Assembly (NCBI RefSeq): GCF_020740795.1
Contig: NC_067296.1
Location: forward strand, 5,557,001-5,621,000
Source of the DNA: Apus apus
Taxonomy: Eukaryota; Chordata; Aves; Apodiformes; Apodidae
Direction: 5' to 3'
DNA length: 64,000 nucleotides
Shown: one piece after another, positions 45,364 to 55,399 of the stretch
Position numbering within the stretch: the stretch's first letter is position 1
How the letters are laid out: each line of letters opens with the position of its first letter
The notes under the pieces: generated by a model
Told to the model about the DNA's origin: nothing
The model's database searches: none
What the model saw: only the letters and a program-made list of their open reading frames with translations
Position numbers and translations under genes: made by a program

Positions 45364-45718
45364 TACCAGAAGAATGGAAGAAATGGGAAAAAACAAAGCA
45401 ATTGCCTTCAGAACAGAAGTGAATAAATAACTGAAAGACCACAAGAAGGAAGGCAGAAGCATTTTTATTTTTTTTTTTTACATTGTCAAAAGGGTGCCAG
45501 TTATACCTTTTTTTTTTAAATCTGATTTTCACCGTTGTGTTGATGCTACTTTGAGGGCTTTTCATATGAATCTGGAAGCTCCTTTCTTCCCTGAATCCTT
45601 CCCCCTTTTTGTCCCAGGATGTTTGAATTTCCTTTAGTAAAAGAGGAACAGAAATTACAGTTCTGCTTACCCAAGTGCTAAATGATTTGTGAATAAAGAG
45701 GAAAGAATTTTGTCCTGG
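45364..45718 (+). terminator. RPN2: RPN2 3' UTR and poly(A) signal
   Basis: The 3' UTR is about 350 nt with T-rich stretches. AATAAA lies at 45692-45697 and is followed by a GT/T-rich region (TTTTGTCCTGG, TTTTGTTTTTTGG), as expected for cleavage at about 45710-45720. Confidence 0.85.
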
Positions 45719-45719
45719 A

Positions 45720-48700
45720 TTTTGTTTTTTGGCTGTCTCAGAGGCTCTGAGTGGAAGTTGGGCTCACAGGAGAATGAGAAGAGCTTTTTCTGGTGGGTAA
45801 TTTTGTGTGTGAGTCATTGCTGTGTGAAGCTTCCTGTTCTTTCCTGATCTTTCCCAGAGGGGCATGTTTATTGGGAGGGACATCCTGCTCCTCTCTGTCC
45901 TTTGGGTGATGCTGTCACTTGCGTTTCTCCACTAATGGCTGTCCTCTCTGACCTCAGGGTGGCCCCATGGACTGTGCTGAGCTGCTGTGGGCCCTCAGGG
46001 TCTGGCCCTTGCTGGGAGCCAGCTGCAGGGCTGCCTGTGTCTGTCCCTGGCAGGTTTGGTGTGTCCCTTGAGTGGGTTCACTTCCTTTTCAGCCTCTGGA
46101 AGTAACCTTTTCACTCCAAATACAAGCTTGATTGAGGTTATTGTCTGTTCTGCTATGAAACCAATGCCTGGAATCTGCTGGTTGCCACGTTTGAGTACTC
46201 TTAACTTCTCTTGGTTACCACCTTCAAGACCACCAGGCAGTCTTGAGGCAGCAGATTTGGGCTTTATTGAAGGACACACTGATAGTAATAACCAAAGGCC
46301 AAAATCTCTTCCTGATGAGCAACTTCCACATGGGAAACTTAACAGTTCCCTGCCCTGCATCTGTTTGGTGGCTCGTCCCCTGACAGACCAGTTTCTTTAA
46401 AGGCCTTTTGGCAAAGGAACTTAATCAAATGTCTTCTGGAGATCCCAGAAAGATATATTCACCAGTAGTCATGTGGATAAAGGGTGTGGAACTGAGTCCT
46501 CTGAAGAACTTCACATATGTGAGACATGACTCCACTTCATAAAAGCCATCTTGCTTCTTTCCCACTGCAGTTGTTCACACTTACCTCACTGTTTCAGTTC
46601 TTTGTAATAGTTTCTACCCATTTGTTCCATGTGAAGGTTATCCTGTACACCATGGAGGTTTAATGAACTACTCCTTGGACCTCCTCTGCACTCCTTCAAA
46701 ACCCTCATCTCTTGCTGCATTTGAGTCCTCTGGGAATAAAGGAATTTTAAGGAAGAAATAGTTAAGCTGCTATTTCTAGTATTTGACTTAGGAATTCCTT
46801 TTCAACCTGGTGAGTTATTTTTGAGCCTTGCATTTTATTACTGCTCACTTATCAGCTTTGTGTTATAACTTATTTTTTCACTGATGCTTCCTGCTAGGAC
46901 AGCTCTCCAGTGCTTTCCCTGTAGAGGTTTGGCACATTATCCAAGGAGAACACAGATGCCAAAAGAAAATCCTGCTGTGCTGCTGTGATCTATCTTCTCT
47001 AAGCTGTGCGTGTTCCTGTTGATTTTCTACCTCCTCAGCTATGTGTTAGGAAAGGTTGTTTTTATTCTTTGGGCCTTTTACTGCCCATTTTCTGATTTGT
47101 TGTATATGTTTCTATATTTTATCTCCCAGAGTTTGAGTGTGTTTCCTCATTTTGGCACAAACTGAACTTTTAAAGGGAGTCCCTTCTATTTAATCACACA
47201 GACTTAGGGCTTTCCAAAGTGTTTTTGTTAGGTCTTTTGATTTTTAGCTGGAGTATCCAATCTCATGTTTGCATATAACTTTTATGCCACTTAACAGAAT
47301 TTTAAGTTTTTTACTCCCACATTTACTTACAACTTTAGAAAGCTGCTGCTTTTGTAGAATTGCTTTCCATGGAGCAAGCAAGTCCTGATGGCTTCTGGTG
47401 TGTTAGTTGTTACAAAACAGGGTTACAAACACATTTAGAATCAGGCCTGCTCAGGTGTTTTTTTCTTCTGTGGGTTCTCTGTCCAGCTATACTGTGGAGC
47501 AGAAGGATGGCTCATGTCTGACTGTGCCAGCTGCCTGCCTGCAGAAGGGTAATAGATTGCCCATTAGTGCACTTGCTGATGTCACAGCTTCACTGATCTT
47601 CCTCAACATCCCCTCGTTGCTTCCCACCCTGCTGGGCAGTTAGTAATATTTTCGTAGTGCTGGAATTGTGAAAACCTGAACAGGGAATATTTAATCTATA
47701 GGGATTTGGTGCAAGTATGAACTCATTTCCATGCATGTGGGAGCCTGCTGTCCTGAAACAGCAGATTCTGTGCTTCTGTGATTCTATTAAAAACATGGTC
47801 AGCTGTGAAAAAATGAGATGGTATCTACTGCAGACTATTAAGAAATTGTTTGGGTGCAAGAAGGGATGGTGTCAGAGGCATGAATATGTTTGCATGTCAC
47901 TGCATTTCCAACCTTGTCTTGAGTTATTGGTGTTGACTCAGTGCACTTGACCACTGCCTTTGAGCAGCATCTTCCATTGTGGGCCCAGAAACAAGAACCT
48001 CATGTCTCAGCAGACAAAGAGCCATCTTGACCTGCTGTTGGACAGGTTTATTTAGAACCACTTTTTATTTCCCAGTAATGATGGGAAACCAGACCCCATC
48101 CTGATGATATTTACATTTCTGAAGATGTAATTATTACACAAACAATTGGAGAATTGGGGTGACAGGGAAGGAAGTAGCTGTGTGAGATCACTGGGTTAAT
48201 AACTTACTACTCTGAAAACGTTTACAGTTGTAACCCTAGCCATGGTGGAGTGCAGAGCCACTGGATGGCAATTCAAACACAGTGACAGCCCAACCTGATG
48301 CCCAGGGATCTCCTTTAGCTCTTGCAGGGCTGTACCTTTGTTTAAGCACCTCGAGGATGAGCAGTAACTGGTAGCTGAGCTTTGCAGAGCTCAGTTTTTT
48401 GCTGCCAATGCTCTGTATCAAGGAGCTAGGCAGCAGCAGCTCACAGGAGTGTTTCTGAGGGGTGGCAGATGTGTGGATTCATGTCTTACCTGGCCCTGAT
48501 CCAAGCTGCGTGTGTGGTTGTGCCATCAGCATCTATTTAGAGGAGGCTATAATCAATTTACTAAGTTGCCTAAAGGTGCCTTTTGGTGGCCTCATGTTTA
48601 TTAATCAGGCCTTCAAACAGAATGATGACTTGGCAGAAATTTTGCTATGCTTTGTAATTTGGAAGCCTTAATTAGTAGACAGTATGTCCCGAGGATTACA

Positions 48701-50130
48701 AATGTATTGGTTGTTTTGGTCTTTATATGTAAAGCAGCCTGAGGTTGAACCATGGAGGTATTTTTTTTCTGATTTTCAGTATATATATACACCAGACCAG
48801 TATATAGAGAGGGGAGTTAAATTGTAAGGGCTCAAATAAATAAGTAGCACATCAGAACTGCATTCCTTTGAACAGATATGAGGAGTGTATGCATCAGTTT
48901 CCAGCTGGTCACATCCAGGCATGTCTTCAGTGCTGTGCAGGGCTTATTGTCCAGTTAGATCCATCAGCTCTGAATTGTTCTAGACAGAAGCAGGAGGAAA
49001 AGAGAATTCTGAGAAAGCCCTGAGCACACACACAAGTTTTTTCATTCTTTGGGGGCTTTTCCTGGCTGAGATTGTTTGTGGAAAGGTAACCAAGTCAAGC
49101 ATGGTAAGAGACATGCTGAAATGCCATGTTCTCCCAGCTGAATCTATAGGCACAATGTATGTAAAGTTCTGCACTTCCCCTCCCCAGCCCCTTTTTGGTT
49201 TCACATGCATGAAGGTCTCTCCACACCCCTTTATGTAGTGCTGCCTGGGGCTGGACAGGCTTAGTTTCTATGGGACAGAGCAATGAGATGAGGTTGCTTC
49301 AAACAGAACAACTGGCATTTGTAGGAGTGAGGGTATTCCCAAGGATGGACTGTCTGCTGGCTCTTGTCCCTTAGAGCTGGTGAGATTTAGAGTGTATTTC
49401 AAATTCCAGGTGACTACTTTCAAGAGTGAGGGGTACAGAAAAAGTAAGACTTTTTCTTCTCTTCAGTGCAAGAAAAACCTGGAATGTGCCAGGGATTTAG
49501 AGGCAGGTTCTGCTCCTGGGGGAAGATGTGCCTGCCTTTAGCCCAGCTTAGGCACTCAGGGACACAGTCTCAGACAACTTTACAAGGCTGCTTTTGGTTG
49601 CTGCAAGCCTGTTCCCAGACATCTGCATGCAGCTTCACAACACATCATCACTCTGTTCAGATTAACAGGACTTCAGCTACTTGACAAAATCGATGGGGAG
49701 GTTTTTTCCCCCCTTAGATTGCAGCAAGCAGCCCTTTTTCAGGGACAGCAGTGGGTGTTGGCTTGGCTGAAGGAGAGCCTTCAGCTTGCTTGAGGAGTGC
49801 AGAAGCAGTGTGCTGTGTACTGAACTAAGCAGGGAATGGTACTCACCAGAGCATGGGGAGATGGAAAGGGAGAGATATCTACATGAACTTAGCCAGGGTG
49901 CTGGGAAAGCCCTCTAACTGGCTGCTGCTGATGTCCTGAGGCCTGGGAAAGGAGAGAACAGGGCAGAGGTGGCATAATTGGGATGGAGAGAGAAATTACT
50001 CCTTCCACTGCTATTTTACTGAATTATCAGGGTGAGAAGACACAGCACAATGCTGGTGTGCATGGTGCAGGCTGGCTCAGGACAGGCTGTTCCTTCTCTG
50101 CACCCTGCTTGCCCACCTAAGGGAAGGGCT
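45720..50130. other. Intergenic region between convergent RPN2 and GHRH
   Basis: No exon or RNA gene is supported. The segment 46390-47290 loosely resembles old amniote LINE-like sequence (for example TTAATCAAATGTCTTCTGG), from memory only. A TATATA-rich run occurs near 48780-48800. The open frames are short and unremarkable. Confidence 0.45.
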
Positions 50131-50153
50131 GGGTTAGGCAGTCAGGTAAGAGC

Positions 50154-50159
50154 TTTATT
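50154..50159 (-). terminator. GHRH: GHRH poly(A) signal
   Basis: TTTATT on the plus strand is AATAAA on the minus strand, about 115 nt past the GHRH stop codon. Cleavage is expected near 50135-50145. The short 3' UTR fits a compact neuropeptide gene. Confidence 0.75.
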
Positions 50160-50274
50160 CTCTGAGTGTGTCTGAAAGGTGATACTTAATCCAGTAGCTT
50201 CATATCTGGAAGCCAGACAGCAATAAGGACCTTGTCTTACTCCTGCAGGGAGCAGGTCATGTTCTGATCCCCAC

Positions 50275-50416
50275 CTACCTTTGGCTCTGCAGAATGGCTC
50301 CCAGGAAGTCCCTCAGTACCATCTGCTGGTGGTAGTGGCTGTCCATCAGGATGCTGTCAGACTGGCGCCTGCTCAGAAATCCATGCACCCCTTCCCCTGG
50401 GCTGCCCTCACTGCTT
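50275..50416 (-). CDS. GHRH: GHRH coding exon 3 (C-terminal part)
   Basis: Residues 62-108 and stop. The acceptor is GCATTAACAG. It encodes SSEGSPGEGVHGFLS (the end of the hormone), Arg-Arg, and QSDSILMDSHYHQQM with the rest of the C-peptide. The final AGG TAG overlaps a donor-like AG|GTAGGT; the nearby poly(A) signal favours termination at TAG. An extra downstream coding exon cannot be fully excluded. Confidence 0.88.
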
Positions 50417-52921
50417 CTGTTAATGCAAGGATGAGAAACATCTCTCTCTCAGAAATGCCTCTTGAGTCACTCCAAGTGTGGCCCAGGCTGAGCAGCACGG
50501 CAACAGAACACACTGGGTCTGAGCCTGGGGCCATTCTGCTTAGTTTCAGTAAGAAACTGGTCAGCCCTACCTGCTGCTGTGTTAGGAGAGGGGTTGGAGC
50601 TGGCACCCATCTGACTAGTTGGTCTTATTTAGTGGCAGTCATTGATCTTTCTAGCCAAAGCTACCCAAGTGGTAGTGGAGAGGTTGTTTTCTGTGCTCAA
50701 ACCAGGCCAGGGATAACTTTTCTACCAGTGAATGATCGTTGCAGTTATTATTTGCAAATATTATTGCTTGTTGATACTATGGTAGCTCAGCTGATCTGAC
50801 ACTGAGAGCCTCGGAGGAAAGGATTAATTAGGCTGCTTAATGATAGCTGTGATGAGGGGGATCCGAGACAGAGGGATGCAGGATGCCCTTTGGGATGTGG
50901 AACAGCAGGAGAGATCCCTTCTGTTGCTGTGGAAGGCAGCTATTGCTGCTACATGTATGAAAGAAACTGCCCAGTGGACCAAGCAGACTTTTAGCCCCCG
51001 GGACAGCAAAGCTCTGTGCTTACCCAAGCCTCTTGCCAATGATGGTCTGTAAGAATTTCCGGGCAGAAATCTGCCCCAGGAATTTCCTGTAGTTGTCGGT
51101 GAATATGGCATCAGCGTGGCGCTGCATCCTAGGGGTGAGAGACAGGCAGAAGGTGTGCTCCCTGAGCTGGCAATCAGCCTTCTAGGTGGCAAAGGGGTGT
51201 TTCAGGTGACTGAAGACCAGACGTGACACTGCTGGGGCAGTGTAACCACAGCCAACGCCTTGTGGTATTGGACTGTGCTACTGTTGGAGGGTAAAAGGAT
51301 TTAAGGGAGCTTAGTCCTGACAGGGAGGCAACAGGCAAAATAAAATGTCTGTTAATTAATATCCAGACTTAAAAAAGTCAGAAGTGCCTGCAAACCAAAG
51401 ATGAGGTCAGAGAACCAGTGGAAAAGAGGAGGAGAACCCCAGTGGTTAGACACAGGTAAGGGAAGCACAAGCCACTTGGCTGGTGCCACTGTCTTAAGGA
51501 TGAGTTCTCTGTGCTACAGACAGAAATAACCATCCTCCATCTCCAGGCAGGGATGGAAAGGAGAGGCTCTAACAACCGTACAGATGGATTCCCAGAGCCC
51601 AGTGGAAAATTATGTTCCCTGCAGGAGTGCTGGGCCTGTGACCCTGCCCCTGTCAATGTGTCATTGCTGCTGGGGGAACAGCAGGACATGGCTGTGGACA
51701 CAGGTGATGGTGAGAGCTGCTGTGGTCCCAGCCTGCTGCTCTGGTTGCAAGGCTCAGCTGGGTTCTCCCTCAAGAGCCTGAACTTTGCAGTGCTAATGGG
51801 ACTAACTGACCTGCTGGTTTGCTCCCAGGCTGGAGAAGCTCATAACCAGCATGTTCTTGCTGCAGTAGGGCTGAGAGGTGAGGTACAAACCTTTTCTCTG
51901 TGGGATCTGTTAACAAACCCTCTTCCTCCTGTTCCTCTGCCAAGGGGTTATGGCTGTTGTGTTGTAGCTGGAAGTTCAGGGCCTTGGCAGCAACTGGCTC
52001 TGGGCTGTACCTGCAAGACACACCCAAGGCTCACTGCAAGGTGTTCTCAATTGTCAGTCAGGGATCAGCCTTCTTGGCCACTGCTCCCCGTTCTGCTTTT
52101 TCTTTCTCCTTTTGCCAGCCCTATCTCATCAGTAAGACAAGTGTTGCCTGTCACTCTCCCCAGCTAGAAGCTGCCCTGAAGCTATTTCAGCAGTGAAAAG
52201 ATGGTTGATAGAGCTGCCCCAAACACACTTATCCCCTCACTGAGCTCCCAGCCTCCTCCAGCAAAATTCCAGCTATTCTGGGATCATTACACCATGGCTG
52301 TGGCACAAGGCTAAAGTATTTTCCATGGGATGCTGCAAATCCACGTTGTAGAACCCAGTGCTCAATTTTGTGCTTCCACTGATTTGTAGTGGTATGAAGG
52401 AATATCACACATTTTAACAGTTGGCAAGAAAATACTTGAAATATTAACAGGCAGATGTTGAGCTCAGGTACTAGAATACCTGCAGTTCTGATTTCAATGC
52501 AGGTGGCCTGCAGGCACAAATTTTAATCAGTGATGGAGCCAGTGGTGCTGGCTGCTCTGGAAATAGCCAAATTTACCTTTATAGGACCTAGCATTCAATT
52601 CTAAAATGAACTGTTTGGGCTGAAATATCCTCTCAGGTGCCTGCCTTCTTTGGAAACCACCTCTAGGTTAAAAGTGTGCCTAAAAAATTAAGCCAGGGCA
52701 AAGAAATAGATTTTCCAACACACACACAGTTCATCTGGCTTTCAGAAATGCTGGCAACCTTCCTTTGGCACGTGCTTATTTTGCACAAGGTGAAAGACGA
52801 GGCAGGAAGCACCAGCATGGGTATCTCAGTCAGCAGCTTACCTGAGAGCTGGGTAGAGAGGAGAGGAGGTGGAGCATGTGACCAAATGCAGGAACAGCAG
52901 AAAGGTGGCCTTATCCAGCAT
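50275..52921 (-). CDS. GHRH: Growth hormone-releasing hormone precursor (whole gene, spliced)
   Basis: GHRH is a hypothalamic neuropeptide of the secretin/VIP/PACAP family that drives pituitary growth hormone secretion through the class B receptor GHRHR. Three coding exons (52921-52842, 51128-51024, 50416-50275) join in phases 2 and 2 to a 108-residue precursor, the same length as human. A signal peptide (MLDKATFLLFLHLVTCS) is followed by a short propeptide ending RMQR, a Kex2/furin-like site. The mature hormone starts at His31: HADAIFTDNYRKFLGQISAR. It ends before Arg-Arg at 78-79, giving 47 residues, which agrees with the chicken GHRH(1-47) that I recall. A 29-residue C-peptide follows. Residues 28-30 of the hormone are Gly-Lys-Arg, like the PACAP-27 site. 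Position 1 is His, where human has Tyr. The position between RPN2 and MANBAL, in opposite orientation, matches vertebrate synteny. Confidence 0.96.
51024..51128 (-). CDS. GHRH: GHRH coding exon 2 (hormone core)
   Basis: 105 bp, residues 27-62. The acceptor is CTCTCACCCCTAG and the donor GG|GTAAGC. It encodes the RMQR processing site and hormone residues 1-31, including all the receptor-activating N-terminus and the Gly-Lys-Arg at 28-30. Confidence 0.97.
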
Positions 52922-52940
52922 CTTCCACCCTTGGGGTAAC
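52842..52940 (-). CDS. GHRH: GHRH coding exon 1 (signal peptide; 5' UTR 52922-52940)
   Basis: The acceptor is TATATTTCAG and the donor CTCAG|GTAAGC. Nineteen untranslated bases precede ATG (52921-52919), which is the first ATG of the predicted mRNA. It encodes the hydrophobic signal sequence and the SSPLYPAL propeptide, ending in phase 2, which joins exactly to exon 2 (Arg-Met-Gln-Arg). Confidence 0.95.
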
Positions 52941-53858
52941 CTGAAATATAGAGCAGTGAGATGTTGAGGGCCAGGAGGGAAGGCCAAGTGCCACCTTCAT
53001 GTTCTTGGTCCCCCTGCTTACTTACTGGCACAAAGGGCCTGGATTTGTGCCTCTGTGTTTGTGCTTATGGGGCTTCCCAACGCAGAGATGTCTTGACGTG
53101 ACAAAGTCTTTGCTAGGATGTGCAGTTCCTGGAGGCAGTGGCTGTGTGTGACTGCTCAGGGAGCTGGTTGTAGGCAGGGCTGGTCAGCAGGGTTTCATGC
53201 TGTGGGACCCCCTGGTTGACCTGTCCCCTGGCTGTGGTTGAAGGAGAGGTCTTGGGTTGGGGTGAGCCCCAGGGACCACGTTGGGAGGGCAGCAGTTAGC
53301 AAGAGCCTGTTCATCTGGGCTGCAGCAGAGGGGATACCTGGTGGTATCCCCTTCCTCCAGTACCTGGTTTCTTACAGCACTACTCTGCCCCCTCAGAAAG
53401 CCAAGGAATGCTCAGAAGCAGAAAAAAAAAAAAGACTTTAAGAGAGACTTGCAGGGCTTCTGGTTTTAAGGAAAATTTGCTGCCTTTTTTATTCCCCATC
53501 TTCTTCATTTGAGCTTGAAAAAGCTTATCTCTTTTGTGCCTCTCTCCCCTAAATATCTCCAAGACAAATCCCAAATCAGATCTCTTTCTAGATAGAAGTG
53601 ATCTAAAGCATCTGCCAGAGGGTACCAGGAGACTGTGGCACCAGCATCTACAGAAGGTGCCAGCCAGGAGATTTAATCAGTACCAGGAAATCTGAGAAGT
53701 GAAATGTAAATGAGAAGAAAACCTAGTCCAATGTTGTCTGCTTCCCGTTTTTATTTCTAGAATACAACCCTGCTTACCAGTTTCTTTCTGTATCTGTTTT
53801 ATCTTCTTTGAATGCTGGGGTTCCCTCCAGAATTACTTTTTGTCCTTTTGAGTTTGGT

Positions 53859-54067
53859 TCTTCTCTCTTCTCTTCTCTTCTCTTCTCTTCTCTTCTCTTC
53901 TCTTCTCTTCTCTTCTCTTCTCTTCTCTTCTCTTCTCTTCTCCTCTCTTCTCCTCTCTTCTCCTCTCTTCTCCTCTCTTCTCCTCTCTTCTCCTCTCTTC
54001 TCCTCTCTTCTCCTCTCTTCTCCTCTCTTCTCCTCTCTTCTCCTCTCTTCTCCTCTCTTCTCTTCTC
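53859..54067. repeat. (TCTTC)n / (TCCTCTCTTC)n pyrimidine microsatellite
   Basis: TCTTC pentamers run to about 53940. Twelve copies of a TCCTCTCTTC decamer follow to about 54060. It lies in GHRH intron 1, so the GHRH sense strand is pure purine over about 200 nt. The long open frames here are repeat artefacts. Confidence 0.96.
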
Positions 54068-55070
54068 TGTTATTAGTTTCGTTGTGATCATTATTGTGGG
54101 GTTTTTTTCAGTTTCTGGTTTTGCCTTTCTTCTCCTGTCTTGCTTTATCTTCTCTCCCTTCACTACAGTCTGTTTCTTGGGCATTTCTGTGTCCCTTTTT
54201 CCCTCTGGAAGGAGCCTGAAATGTAAAGTCCCACAGCCCTTCCCTGTAGTGTCTGCTATTTCAGAGGAGAAGCTGGGGAACTGAAGTGTCACCCTGCATA
54301 CAGGCAGCTTAACAGCTCTGCAAAACCTTCAAAATTCTCCTGAGGTGAGGAACACCTTACTCTCCTTTCTGGCAGCATGGGAAAAGAATTATTAATAAAT
54401 AAATTCCCCTTCAGATGAAGACCTTCTAGTGCCATTCCAGCAGATACAGCCTGATAGCTTCATTCCGTCCTGTGCACCAGCAGCACCAGCGATGTTGGAG
54501 AGATGGGGTAACTTGCTGTTTCTGAAACCTTAACCTGATCAGTCTTAGAAATACCACTGTGTAGATGAAGTTTTTCCTGTGCCTGTAGTTTTATAAAGTT
54601 CAGATTTTTATGCCATGAAAGACTACATTAGCAAAGCAGAAATCCTTTCAAGTGCCTCACCCTGGCTCGCTGGAGCTGGCTTCTCATTGTCTGTAACACA
54701 CCGTTGCGTTCCTCTGTGGCTCAAACACAGTTTTATTGATGGGTGAGTAAAACCACTCATTTTCCAGGGTAAAAGGGACTCACATCAGAATAGCAACAGA
54801 GGAAAGCTGTGCTACAGCTGCCAAATGTCTGATGTGGTTTTTAGCGGTCATCTCTAGTGTTATTCTGTCTATTTGCACTTACCCTGCAGTTCAGTTATCG
54901 CTTCGTTCTGTCCCTTGGTACAAACAAATCTTGTATGGTACAACGGATATTGTACCTGGCAAAGCTAGTTACTGATGCCAGCTTCCATGGCATTTCAGTG
55001 TACTTTAATTGTCTCCAGTTTACAAACAGACATTTTCCTGTTAAATGCATGTACAGAAAGTCACACTTAC

Positions 55071-55262
55071 CGTTCCCTTGGAAAACCAGCTCTTCCTGGA
55101 TCCGCTCCTGCTCAGGTGTTTCCTTCCCCTGTTGCGAATCCAACTTCTCCAGAGCTGCTTCCGTGAGCCCTGCTGGGTCTGTCCTCTCCACGGGGAGCCT
55201 GGGCAGGATGTGGGATGCGTGCTGAGCTGGGAGGACACTTGGATGTCCCCCCAGCTGTCCTC
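55071..55262 (-). other. GHRH: GHRH noncoding exon 1
   Basis: The start is inferred at about 55262, some 26-30 nt below a TATAAAAG box. The end is fixed by a consensus donor AACG|GTAAGT at 55071. The exon contains no ATG, so translation would begin in the next exon, 2.1 kb downstream. An open frame runs through it without an ATG and is taken as chance. Confidence 0.78.
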
Positions 55263-55287
55263 TGGCTGCCAGGGAGGTGCATCTCCT

Positions 55288-55349
55288 CTTTTATACCTGT
55301 GCTCGTCAGGAGCCCCGTGGGCTTCTACGCGTCAGAGGATCAATTATCC
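55288..55349 (-). promoter_or_regulatory. GHRH: GHRH core promoter: TATA box, two half-CREs, homeodomain-type palindrome
   Basis: TATAAAAG is read on the minus strand at 55295-55288. TGACG half-CREs lie at 55308-55304 and 55334-55330. GGATAATTGATCC at 55349-55337 has palindromic GGAT...ATCC ends around a TAATTG core. Mammalian GHRH is regulated by homeodomain factors and cAMP in hypothalamic neurons (established knowledge); assigning these sites is inference. Confidence 0.75.
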
Positions 55350-55399
55350 TCCTGAGTTTCAGAGGCTGTGTTTAGCATCCCCTGTGTGTGTGTGTGCAA

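Noticed and set aside
46390-47290. Possible old LINE-like block
   Set aside because: The resemblance is from memory and weak, with no clear termini. It is mentioned only inside the intergenic description.
53774-54292. Open frames of 158-172 codons on both strands rich in Ser/Leu/Phe or Arg/Glu/Lys
   Set aside because: They are produced by the TCTTC/TCCTCTCTTC microsatellite.
54895-55191. Minus-strand frame through GHRH exon 1 that looks charged and protein-like
   Set aside because: It has no ATG within the exon (the nominal start is GTG). Position, TATA box and donor fit a noncoding 5' UTR exon of GHRH.
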